Shown here piece after piece: positions 38,915-49,515 of a DNA stretch of 64,000 nucleotides. Each line of letters opens with the position of its first letter. The stretch's first letter is position 1. Source of the stretch: Ulva prolifera (lineage: Eukaryota; Chlorophyta; Ulvophyceae; Ulvales; Ulvaceae); assembly GCA_023078555.1 (NCBI GenBank), contig CM041200.1, positions 1,178,001-1,242,000 of the forward strand, read 5' to 3'. Position numbers and translations under genes: made by a program. Below the pieces are notes generated by a model, which had not been told where the DNA came from, did no database searches, and worked only from the letters and a program-made list of their open reading frames with translations.

Positions 38915-39201
38915 TTGTGGGATATCCATATCTGGGGATCCAAGGATATAGATGACATAATCAAGGGAGGAGGCATCTAACAAAGGACTCGTTGCTTCAG
39001 GTGAGCCCTAATGGTTAGTAGAGGATGTCGTGTGTACTCCTAAGGTCACCGGCCGGTCCAATTCTTAGTTTCATTTCTGCCACTCGCGACTTTACGCGGC
39101 GGCAAGGGACGCTCCCCTCCACGTCATCATGCACAGTCAGCATGCTTACCAGCTCAGGCATGCGCATCAACCCCTGTGCACACTCGATGAGACTAACCAG
39201 C

Positions 39202-39538
39202 TGTCACAATGCGGGCAGCAGTGTGGTGACAGGTGAACCCATGCACGGACGATCCGCGGATCCAGTGCAAGGGTAAGCCGCCAGCTGAGATTGTCTCGAT
39301 GTAGTGAGAGAGATCCCGCAAGGGTTTCCCGCCGTAACCTTGAGTGTTCAGTGTGCATATAAGCTTGTGCACACTGAGATCTGTAACCATTCTTCTTACT
39401 GTTTCCCGGTGCTAGCACTTCCCTTAAGCGTTCCTCGGTTCTACCTCTGTGCGCAGCAGGTATGGAACGCTGGCTGCCCTGACCTGACCTGTACCAAAGA
39501 CTGCGCGTCTGACCTGACAAGATAGAGCATTTCTGACA
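39202..39538 (+). mobile_element. Solo LTR, copy 2 (337 bp, 5-bp target duplication CCAGC)
   Basis: It starts TGTCACAATGCGGGCAG, ends GCATTTCTGACA and is bordered by CCAGC on both sides (39197-39201 and 39539-39543). It is the same family as copy 1, in opposite orientation. A CATATAAG promoter-like box is near 39356. It stands head to head with the truncated copy 3, forming an imperfect inverted pair. Confidence 0.8.
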
Positions 39539-39550
39539 CCAGCGTCTTGA

Positions 39551-39806
39551 CAGGTAGAACCGAGGAGATGCTAGGAGGAGATGCTAATACCGTGAAACAG
39601 TAAGAGGAATGGTTACAGCTCTTAGTGTGCACAACCATATATGCACACTAAACAGTCAAGATTGCGGCGGGAGACCCTCGCAGGATCTCCCTCGCTACTC
39701 CGGGACAATCCCGCTGGCGGCTTACCCCTGCACTGGATCCGCAGATCGATCGTGCATGGGTGCACTTGTCACCACACTGCTGCCCGCAGGCGCATGCATT
39801 GTGACA
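39551..39806 (-). mobile_element. LTR fragment, copy 3 (truncated)
   Basis: On the minus strand it starts TGTCACAATGCATGCG like the intact copies, but it stops about 80 bases short, near GGTTCTACC. It is inverted relative to copy 2, from which it is separated by about a dozen bases. It is more divergent than copies 1 and 2, suggesting greater age. Confidence 0.65.
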
Positions 39807-39959
39807 CATGCATATGTCCTAACATTACAGGAGTCGGGCCCGTGGCCACCACACTCATGTGCGTACTTGCACGTCATGCATTTTGTCCCAGGTTGGACCT
39901 CATTTATGATAATTTCTATTCATACAGACCATCTGTGTTCGGAAAGCAATCTTAAGGCC

Positions 39960-40320
39960 CGCTGCGCCCGGCAACCTAATTTGATGATACCTAGAATGCA
40001 AAGGAGATTTTTTGTTCTTGCGACAAGTCCAAGAGGGTGTCAATGCGTGGTAAGGGGTAGGTGTTTTTCAAGGCATGTTCATTCAAATACTGATAACCAA
40101 TGCAAAGCGCAGCTTGCCTCCAGGCTTGGGTGCAAACAAGACACAACTTGCCCATGGAGACACAGAGAGCTGCACCTAACCCATTGTAAGCAAGTGATTC
40201 AGCTGCTTCTCCGACTAGAGGGTTTCGCGGGCCGTGAGTTACGCTGGCGCGCAGCCCTCAGGCGGGTGCCCGGCAACAAATCAATACCGGGTAACTTGAA
40301 ATGCATGTGTTGATGTTTGC
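39960..40320 (-). pseudogene. Decayed Ty3/gypsy reverse transcriptase fragment
   Basis: Read on the minus strand in three frames, the pieces line up with a gypsy-class RT. They are LPGTRL and ARET-like leader residues, then SPWASCVLFAPKPGGKLRF, then YQYLNEHALKNTYPLPRID with TLLDLS. Frameshifts between the pieces show a dead copy. No protease, RNase H or integrase was found beside it. Confidence 0.65.
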
Positions 40321-41146
40321 TCAACACACACCGCAATCTTGAAAAGGAGGCGTGGCTAACAATCTTAAGTGGAGAATATGGTAACCGCATAATGGGTCTC
40401 GGCACAGCTGCAAACGCAGCGTTATATCATTCAGTCATTGACAGAGAGATACTCGGTTCCTTTGAGGTATAGAGAGAATGGTTGTCTGTGTGACATCGGA
40501 GTTTTGCATGTCTGTTCCATAGCCCTAGCTATGAGATGTAAATAGACTTTTGAGATGTAAATACATCATCGCACTCGAAATGTAACTCTTTCTTTTCTCA
40601 AGTCCTTCCCTGCTTGTGAAACTTCAAGTGTTAGGCGGTTTATATCACACAGCCCATAAGGACCACGAACGTCGTGAACCACAGCATAGTTGATTGTTCT
40701 TGATACCTCAAGCGGTCAACGTTCAGCATCGTGCCATCAAAACGACTTCACAATGAACAAGAGTTTGGAAAAGAATTTTAACAATCAATCAACAATTAAC
40801 AATAATCGCCCGCATGTGTTCAAATTGTGAATTCCGCCCAGGTTCTCACAGATGGACAGTGGTGATCGACATTCGTCTCGATTGAGTTTAGCACGCCGGG
40901 ACACAAGGACAAGGCAGCAGCACAGCCACCGCGCATCCCTTTACGAGCATCACTTGAAAATCCAGAAAAAAATACTTGCTGGAAACGATTTTCCACCGGA
41001 TTCCCGGCACACAAGAACCTGTACTGAGAATGGACACGCACTGTAGTCTTTCCTAGGCCAGGACTACAGAAACTGGTATCGCCTATGGAACGTTCATTGA
41101 GCTGCAAGACCATGCATTTGCAAATGATGTGCTATGTCTCTCTGCG
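40321..41146. other. Intergenic, no gene supported
   Basis: AT-richer sequence between the gypsy fragment and the AN1 zinc-finger gene. It has only short open frames without motifs, and probably holds transposon debris plus the 3' UTR of the zinc-finger gene. Confidence 0.35.
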
Positions 41147-42267
41147 CTACGAGATGATACACTCCGATTTGGCCTGTCTAGCTGTGACGTGCGTTTCATA
41201 GTCATGTGCCTGAACATGACGCACCAATGCCACTGGATCTGCAAATGTCTCCCCACACTGAGGGCAGCGCTCGATTCCTGCGCCAGTACTTTGAGCATGT
41301 CCTGTGCCTCCCGATTCAGGGCTAGATGTGCTGCCTTGATGTGCACTTGCAACGTGCGCGACTAGATCCTCAACATGCAAGAACCGCATACTGCAATGCG
41401 GACATGCCTCCCTGGCGTTAGGTACCTGCAACACAAGCAGCGGCTAGTATATAAGTCACGAACGCCCTTGAACGCTGTCATCCTTGGGCATAACAACGCA
41501 CCTGCAGTCAACCTGGTTCCAGCAAAATGCAATATAGAGGACAGATTCAATGCATCTGGTTGAAAAAGCACCTTCGGACTAGCTTCTACAGCGGATAAAT
41601 TCGATGCCGGGGCGATGGCCATGCCAGCAACGCGCGATATGGCTGTCGCCGCGCACTGTGACATGGCCATCGCATGGCGCCCCACGAAGTCATGGAATTG
41701 TGAGCTTCCCCGAATGCTTGCTGCTCGCCGATCTACAGATAGCGATAGTTGAATCATGCTGGTCCATACAAGGTCTGTTGGTTCGCGACCCTCGGCCTAC
41801 AACGAGAAGGAGCGATGATCACCTAAGCAGTCGCCAGGTGCAGGGAAGCTGGTGAATTACAGCGCACCTTTGCAGCCATGATCGGATTCAAATCGATGAG
41901 CCATGCAGACCTTTGTTCCACACTCTTTGCATTGATACGTTGTTGCTTCGGTCAGCCTAGCATTGCAGCGATCAACTGGGCAACGTGGTCTGTTCCGTAC
42001 TCGCTCGTAGTTGGCAGGATCGCAGGCCCCCGATCGACAGTGTCTTTCAAAAGCTTCGTGAACATCGTCATTACCTGACAATCGGATGGATTGCTGACAC
42101 AAAGGACAGACCACAACGATGCATTCCTTGCCCCGAGCTTGCGTACACTCGTGGCTGGTGTACGATCTATGATGGAGGCAATAGATTTGGTGACAGCAGT
42201 CACATTTGAAAGGCAGAAAGTCATTTTGATTGCATCCTGGGTACATGCAGTGGCTCCCTATGGCCAT
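41147..42267 (-). CDS. AN1/C2H2 zinc-finger stress-associated protein (SAP11/SAP16 class)
   Basis: Plant SAP proteins of this class have two AN1 fingers and C-terminal C2H2 fingers and are linked to stress responses and ubiquitin handling. Three exons keep phase: 42267-41868, 41732-41572, 41425-41147, giving 279 residues. AN1 finger 1 is CMYPGCNQNDFLPFKCDCC with the YCLHHRSYTSHEC ending. AN1 finger 2 is CPVDRCNARLTEATTYQC with KVCMAHRFESDHGC. Exon 2 is a linker. Exon 3 has two C2H2 fingers (CPHCSMRFLHVEDLVAHV and CPQCGETFADPVALVRHV). Start MAIGSHC at 42267 is chosen because family members begin AN1 within about ten residues; an upstream in-frame Met at 42357 exists. Confidence 0.88.
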
Positions 42268-42482
42268 GAGATCTGATCGAGTCGAGTTCATTCTATGCAA
42301 CCATTGATCGAGACACGCGGTTAATTGCAATTCTTTCGCGAGATGCTGCAACATCACTTAGATTCAATAGCTCGGAAAAAAAAGAGGCAGATAACAGTCA
42401 TCTATTCCCGTGCTCTCAGACTCTGCATGCATGGCTTCAGGTGTCCAGAGGTGCCACACTGCACATCTACACAGTGTATGTA

Positions 42483-43238
42483 GTTACAAAGGACAGAGGC
42501 CGGGCAGCGAGCCGGTGCAAGGAATACAAACGCAAATCCACTCACGCAGTCATGGCACTAGGCCGGGTACGAGCACGTACCACATCTCGGCCGGTGATGC
42601 CAGCCAAAGATTGAAGCCCCGCACGGAGCACAAGAGCATTCCCCTTGCACAACGCCACACTCAACCGGTGCAGAGCATTCGTCACAAACAAAGCACGGTT
42701 CACCTTACCACACCGAGACGCAACCTCCGCCAGCCGATTCAAGTGATTCATGGCAGGCCGTCCCAAGCGACCATGCGTCTCATGCGACAACGGCACGAAA
42801 CTATACGCATCAGGGTCGTACAAACGATAAGCAGTGCGTTTCTGCACGTCCCGCGTCTCCGCAGCACCCCCGTCCTCGCGGGCCGCACGGCCGCAATAGG
42901 AACCAGCACAGGGGTTCACAACCGACACATCTCCTATGCACAAAGGGTCACCCGGCGGCATAAACATGATGTCCCCCAGTTTCTCCTGGGCCACTGCCCT
43001 GAACACCTGATCCAGCGCCGTTGCCTGCGCGGCAGCGGCCTGCTCCGCAGGCCCCGCCGGATCCTGACCACCCGGCGCCGCCTCCGCCGCCAGGGCCGCA
43101 GCCTGCGCTGCGTCTGGCGCGTGGGCGCCCCATCTGGGCGCTGTGTCCAGCATCGGCGTCGGCGGCCGGAGCAGGCGTAGGTGCCGGCGCCTCGTCCGCG
43201 CGCGCGGTTGGCGGCGGCGGCGGGAGCACGTACCACGC
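42483..43238 (-). mobile_element. 5'-truncated RLE retrotransposon copy A
   Basis: The minus-strand frame 43240-42542 encodes a low-complexity start and then the RLE module (EKLGDIMFMPPG, IGDVSVVNPCAG, QKRTAYRLYDPDAYSFVPL, SHETHGRLGRPAMNHLNRLA). Its 3' end is CCTTTGTAAC, followed by TACATACAC; the other side reads TACATACATACATGCG. No RT is present, so the copy is 5'-truncated as expected from incomplete target-primed reverse transcription. It differs clearly from the large element at 32-37 kb at the protein level, so it is a related family rather than a direct copy. Confidence 0.75.
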
Positions 43239-43251
43239 ATGTATGTATGTA

Positions 43252-43664
43252 GTTACAAAGGACAGAGGCCGGGCAGCGAGCCGTTGCCAGGAATACACAC
43301 GCAAATCCACTCACGCAGTCATGGCACTAGGCCGGGCACGAGCACGTACCACAGCTCGGCCGGTGATGCCAGCCAAAGATTGAAGCCCCGCACGGAGCAC
43401 AAGAGCATTCCCCTTGCACAACGCCACACTCAATCGGCGCAGAGCATTCGTCACAAACAAATCACGGTTCACCTTACCACACCGAGACGCAACCTCCGCC
43501 AGCCGATTCAAGTGATTCATGGCAGGCCGCCCCAAGCGACCATGCGTCTCATGCGACAACGGCACGAAACTATACGCATCAGGGTTGTACAAACGATAAG
43601 CAGTGCGTTTCTGCACGTCCCGCGTCTCCGCAGCACCCCCGTCCTCGCGGGCCGCACGGCCGCA
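43252..43664 (-). mobile_element. 5'-truncated RLE retrotransposon copy B
   Basis: Nearly identical to the 3' ~410 bases of copy A (same GTAAC end, same SHETHGRLGRPAMNHLNRLA), but cut shorter at CCGCGTGCGGCCG on the minus strand. It is followed by TACATACATACAT and preceded by CATACATACATT. Copies A and B lie in the same orientation, separated only by about 13 bases of TATG repeat. Confidence 0.75.
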
Positions 43665-43824
43665 ATGTATGTATGCATGAAGATATAGCCGTATCCATTT
43701 GGACATTGACAACTCCGAAATCCGGGAGTGTAGGTGATGCCATAGGGATGCACCGGCGACCTTGCTCACTGCATGAATGCTTGCGCACCATGACACAGCT
43801 ACACCACACAATAGGACGAGGCCG

Positions 43825-45848
43825 TCAAGTTTTGCTTTGAATAGCTTTGACAGCGACCTCTTCATCGGTGGACATGAGCAGCTCAAAAGCCTTGGATATC
43901 TCTTGGAACCTCGCTTTTGCCTCCTCAGGATTCTTCGGATGCCTGTCTGGATGCCACTTCAGCGCCAATTTCCTGTACGCTGCCTTTAGCTCCGTCTTCG
44001 GTGTTCCGACCGGCACTTCAAGCATCTCATAATCACGAGCATGTCGCATTAAGTAGATTTGCCGATTCCTTCGCTTCTCATCCTTCTTCTTGTCATATTC
44101 CTGTACAGGTATACAAGCTGATGTGAGTGCTAGTCGCGACAGGTTCACACATGGCGTCGCACTGTCACCCGCACTGTGACAGTGCTGCACATATGGCAAA
44201 TGATGTCACGCCGCAGACCTTTTGCCTTTGCTTCTGCTTCTGCTCCTTATTTTCAACTGCTTCCAAAAGCATGTTTTTGGCAATTTGCACACGATGGCTC
44301 TCGCCATAGATCATGATAGTTGCCATCTCAGCTTCCCCTCCATTATAGTCCCTGAGCAATGCTGCAATTTTCCCAGGCAGGCGCACTTCCGGACCAGTGC
44401 CAAAATCACGTGCCAATTCTGCATCTTCCTTTTTCACCTACATGCAACAGTTCAGACGTTTGGAGCTGTGTTGCCTGCTAAATTTGTGCAGGTGCAACAA
44501 ACATGAGGTTTGACCACATGATCCGCCCTCCAAACTCAAATCACCATGACCAGCAAGCAGAAGATCAAAAGCGTTGACAAGGCGCTACACAGTCGTATGT
44601 ATCCCTTTGACACACGCACAGGGTCATGGCAATTTAAAAAGCGCTTCATACCTGGATGCGTGTCTTCGACTTTCTTTGTATGCTCTTGATGCGCTCCCCA
44701 CCGGCTCCGACAATCAGCTTCACTTTGTGCTTTGGCACTTGAACTTCAAGGTCCGGAACTGCGTCTGGTTCTTCGTCTTCTATCGCACATGCAACAATGG
44801 GATCTTTGCCAGCTTTAATGCTTTCTAGCAGAGCTTTCTTCTCTTCTAGCTCTCGTTTTCGAGTCTACAGGAGCCTGCTTTTCAGTGCCTCATGACACCC
44901 TCGGCAGTGGTGTAAGAGTATACAGTACCTTGGCGGGCTGCAAGGCCGACAGTAGTGCAGGACTGAAGCTGGTCAGAATCAGAAAGCTGATCAGGACCGA
45001 TCGTCCGCTAGCACAGGATGTGCATGTACCACGATGCAAACGTACGACAATGCACACGTTGTAAGGAGTTGGTAGGATTTCATACCTCTTCTTGTTTTGC
45101 TTGAACTTCTGGCATGACCTCGGCAGTCATAAATGCATCCAGGGCATCTTCCTCCTCTGCCATTGCCTTGGTGTAAGCGACCTCCCGCTCTGCTGTCTCG
45201 GCTGTTTTGCGGGCAAACTCACTGGCTATGTCCTGATTCTTAGGTTCGTATGCGGGGGCTAATCCGCTAGGATCATCGGTTGCAGAAAACAGGCTTGCAG
45301 CAGCTGTACTTTTGCTGTGTTCACGAACAAGGGAAGCCTTTTTTGCTCTCCAAGCTGATTTCCTGCGAGCCATACGAGGCAATACAAACCATATGCGTAT
45401 GAATCTAACCTTCAGTAGGCAATGCAAAGGGAGCTCACTTGGCCTCGAGGTCGTCGCCGGAGCACTCGACAGGCTTGACGCCCACACCAGATTTGTCAGC
45501 GCTAGTGCGCTGACACTGATGCTCGTCACGCGCTGATACATAATTGTGACTGCGCTGCTTGTCGAGGGTGCAATGATCATGACGCTTCGTATCGCAAGCT
45601 CTGTCTTTCCTGCTGTGGCCTCGCTCGTCCTGCCCGACAAAGTCACGGTGTGATCCATGGCTACCTACGCGTTCACGTGATCTTGATTCGTATTTGTGAG
45701 CATGTGACCGCTTTTCATCGGTGTCTCTGTCATCGTGGTACCAATGTCTGTCTCTTCGATCTCTGTCCGCGCGCGAGTCCCTGTCCCTACACCTGTCGGA
45801 CCGCCCATCACCACCACGAGTGGATTGCGGATATCTATAGCTACTCAT
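43825..45848 (-). CDS. RS-rich / KH / J-domain protein, probable RNA-processing factor
   Basis: The start at 45848 (MSSYRYPQSTRGGDGRSD) opens an Arg/Ser/Asp-rich exon to about 45437. An exon from ~45390 to 45084 follows in phase (KKSAWRAKKASLVREHSK; EEEDALDAFMTAEVMPEVQ), then a helical stretch (TRKRELEEKKALLESIKAG). A KH domain comes next (VPKHKVKLIVGAGGERIKSI, with its G-x-x-G loop, ~44720-44660), and a helical exon 44437-44220. A C-terminal J domain (YEMLEVPVGTPKTELKAAY, HPDRHP) ends at 43825. RS plus KH suggests pre-mRNA binding; a C-terminal J domain would recruit Hsp70 for remodelling. This combination occurs in some plant proteins but I cannot name an orthologue. A 9-base microexon may lie near 44930. 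Confidence 0.65.
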
Positions 45849-45976
45849 ACGCCGCAGTGATCTTCAGAATCCAGATTTGCTTTGAGACAGGGCCCCGACA
45901 CAGCGTGCCCATCGACAATCACGAACGCCTTGAGCACATGCTGTCCATCGGAACCTAATTGCTTATGGTTGAATAC

Positions 45977-46782
45977 ATGGCGTCAATACAATTTACCAGT
46001 TTCGATAATACTTCGTGCGCTTTCCTACCTCGAGCCTCGTCGCCACAACAAAAACTTCCGACTGCCCTTGTGCACAAACCAAAATGCCGTCGAGGTGTCG
46101 CGAGAGCGGTGTTCATGGGGCACTGCTTTCATCTGATGCATTAAACAAGAACATCCTGGGCGTTCATCTTCAGGGCAAAAAGTGGGCGACGGTGTTGCTG
46201 GAAAGACTGTCACACTCGCAAATGGGAGCTCAAACCTGGAGTGCTTCGGCTCACAGCAGCAGTAACAATGTCTGGGTGACCTTGTCCACCACGCTGTCTG
46301 TTTGCGGGCCTAGTCGAAATGCAAGATCGACTACCCATTCGTGAAAAAGCAGCAAGCATATGCTAGCAATTCTAGCAAATTGCTCTGAGGTACACCAAAA
46401 CCACGCCACTGCATGGCAATGACACTGGCTCAAGTGGTCTGCAGCTGTCCAACCTGCACATGCTGGCGCTGGTACCCCACAATGTCTGACATGAGGTCAC
46501 CAGAGCACCGAATGTGTATACATAAAGCGCTGCTACAGCAGGCCCACCGCACGCCATGGACGGGCAGCTGCTCGAGCGCCGTTGCCGCCATTGCTACGCA
46601 CCCCTGGCCTGCAGTCCCCGGGATGGATGAGTTGAATGGGGATAATGATCATGCTGAACCGGTTACAAAAATATCCCCGTGTTCACCTTCGGACGAACTT
46701 TTCGCGTTTGACCCCGGAGACGCTCCCACAAGTGCAACCTCGACAGAGGAATTCATAGTGGGTGCAACAGTGGAAGCTTAAC
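45977..46782 (+). CDS. Small hypothetical gene with chloroplast-like presequence
   Basis: ATG 45977 opens MASIQFTSFDNTSCAFLP, Ser-rich then basic, which looks like a plastid transit peptide. Two downstream exons join in phase: 46376-46483 (QIALRYTKTTPLHGNDTGSS, donor GTCTGA) and 46542-46782 (ending FIVGATVEA and stop). A middle exon near 46175-46264 (donor GTAACA) is likely, but its frame is ambiguous. The last exon is acidic (FAFDPGDAPTSATSTEEF). I recognise no family. The start lies 128 bases from the divergently transcribed KH/J-domain gene, so the two may share a promoter. Confidence 0.35.
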
Positions 46783-49515
46783 CCCTTGCAGCATCGACGT
46801 AGCAAGCCGGTGGCAGGGACGGAATGAGTGTACGGAGCGTTTCTCCTGGATCGTTATATCTCTGCCGCTCTCGACGCAAAAGCTGTGGCCTGGGCCGGTA
46901 ACGGCCGTTACTCCCAGCAAACCTCTGCATGTGTCCAGGACGTAGATCAACAGCAAACCTCAGTCTAGGTTGAAAGCTTTTGAGTAAATCTGTTTACCTT
47001 TCCTGTTTTAGATTTCCTGTCCCCACGCCCGAAAATAGTGCTGGACGTATGTATTGAAGTCACCGCATGGGTGGTGCTACCCCATTGGATCTGTGCATGC
47101 TCCAATCGCAGCAGGCTATGCAGCAATGAAGAGCAGCAGAATAGTCTGCCATATGACATATTTCACTGTTGCTGGTGGTCCACCACGCGACGTCTGACTT
47201 TCGGTGCGTCGATAGATAGCCCCCCCGAAACGGAGCCACATGGATTACAGCCAGGAACTAAACAGGCGATTTACTTAGATATAACTTCCTTGCATCATAT
47301 TTCATGCTGCAGAAGTATTCGAGATCGGCCGAGGCCGATCAATGGCGAGCGGTGCGCCTGTTCTGACCCAACCTCGGCTTCCGGGCCTGGATTGTCGCCA
47401 AGCTTCAATTTCATTTGATATGTCCGTACTTCACCCGGGTCGTGGTGCTCAAGATAACAAGCCTGCCATGGCCATGCTTGCGTGCTTGCAGTGCTCAAGT
47501 GTTCATGCTCAAGTCCTATACACGTAGGCTGGAACCTGATGCAGGCAGGTGTAGAACCTGCGGGCCAAAGGTTTACAGGTGTCCATGAAGGGGACGCCTA
47601 TCCCCGAATGAATGGGTTCCATCATTGCAATCGTGCTACATGCTGCAATTCACAGATAACACTGCCACCAGAAACGCAATTGCGTAATTCACCGATGTGC
47701 ACACCTTAAGGTCCAAATCAGTATTTATTTTCAGCAAGATGGTGTCCCAAAGTGTTGCAGCTTCTTTTCTGCTCTAGTGTATCCTGTTCCATTCTGACGC
47801 TCTCAATTCTTGATCAGGTACTGTCACACAGACGCCTGCCGCATGCCCAGCACAGTCCACAGAGAAAGAGCGGCAACGTAAGTGCGCATGGGCCCATGCG
47901 CCAGGGCGCTTCCGTGGTGACAGCAGCATGGCAGTTGGTAACGGCTGGCGGAGTGACATGCTGCACGCATAGCAATGGCATGCATGATCTCGTAGGCGGC
48001 CAGAATGCGCAGGGCAGGCCATCGAACGCTGTCTACTTGGCTCTGGCTGCGTCTCTCCTGCACGAGCACGAGCTTGCAAGAAATTCATGCGTGCACCAGC
48101 AAACGAGCAAACGGCAATGTACAATGCATGCGTTAAGTAAATGAACAGCTGTGCCTGCGCACATACTCCAGCTCCCCTTAGGGAGCTAACAATTATAACA
48201 ATTGTACCTACAATGTACCTACAATTTCACCTTGTACCTAACAATTGTTGGTTGAGGTACTGTATCTGTGAGTGGTCTGATACAGGAGCGATGACGGTAT
48301 GTTGGTCGATTTGCGTCAGTGCTCTGCCTTGCTCTGGCCCGAGATTTGTAAATTGAACGTTTACGGCGACTCCGAGAATATGACACATGTTCTTGGCCGG
48401 ACCGCTTTGCTGACGCAAAGCATGGGCGTGCTTGCAATTTCTTTGAATGTGCGCAATGTGTCATCAGAGGAGACATGTCTGGGGTCGCGCTGGCATCCTG
48501 CCTGAAGAGAAGGTACAATCTCCATCTGTCACAGGTCCAGCCGGACCTGGATCCAGGTGCACAATCGACCGCTTGCGGGATACGAGTGGCTTCACGCGAT
48601 CACAGATCAAGGCCGTCCACCCCAACACGAAAACCCTGACGTATAAGGCTGGGTCACATCGCCGAATCCACGTGCAGTGATAGTGAGAATTGTGGGCAGG
48701 ACAAAAGTGAGTGCACCGGGTCCGCTCGGCAGCAAAATGTCGTCGAGGCCTGAGCAAACAAAGGTGCTGGTGGCAGCGCATGCATGCAGGTGTTGCTATG
48801 CGAGCCACGTCAGCGCCACCTCGCCTGCGGCAACAGTGGCCTGTCTTCAGCAGCACACGCCCTGCCCTTGGTAGCCAGAGGACTGTGCTCGGTTCCGACC
48901 CAGCTGGGTGTGTCAGATGTCTGATACCTGCAGCTGCACTCCTTAGGCCCCCAGGGTGCTTGGATCATTGATTCCATGGAGGCGCAGCCACATTCAGTGC
49001 TGCATGCCCTCTGTTCTGGCCCGGGTTCGCGCGGCATGCGGTGACATGCATGGAGCCTACTGCTACTGCAGTTGCAGCTGGCTGTTCGAGTTGCAGAACA
49101 TGTTGTATCCATGCATGTCTAGCTACAGGCGTAAATGTACATTAGCGACAGGGCACTGTATTTCCATAGCACATCAGCGAAGCAGTAATTGTATAAACAT
49201 GCATGGGACGGATGCCTAATGATTCCAGACATGAACAGCGCAGTCCAATCAGTTCGAGACGCTTCATGTCACGTGCCATGTGTTTGTGGCCATGTGGCCA
49301 GCATGCATGCATGGCAGTCACGCAACCTGCAGTGCACTGCGCACCATGATGAATCTTCGTTACCTCGCGCCTTGCAGCGGCTGCTCCGGCGTATCAGAGG
49401 CTGTCGCCGCGCAATGCTTCAAGCAGCAAGCACACAACACATACTGTCGCTACCAACACGTTCTCTTTGCTGTTGGCGGTCTTCCCTGTTGTCAATCACC
49501 ATCTTGCTGAAAACT
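46783..49515. other. 2.7 kb without a supportable gene
   Basis: Short open frames only. A plus-strand segment at ~48300-48680 has longer open stretches (for example IDRLRDTSGFTRSQIKAVHP), but no recognisable domain or consistent exon chain. A perfect small palindrome (GATCGGCC, 2-base loop, GGCCGATC) sits near 47323-47340, and ACCTACAAT-type short repeats near 48190-48250. The AtpC promoter must lie at the right-hand end. Confidence 0.4.

Noticed and set aside
48447-48720. Possible ribosomal protein S28-like exon (VIVRIVGRT)
   Set aside because: Downstream sequence does not continue with the conserved S28 region.
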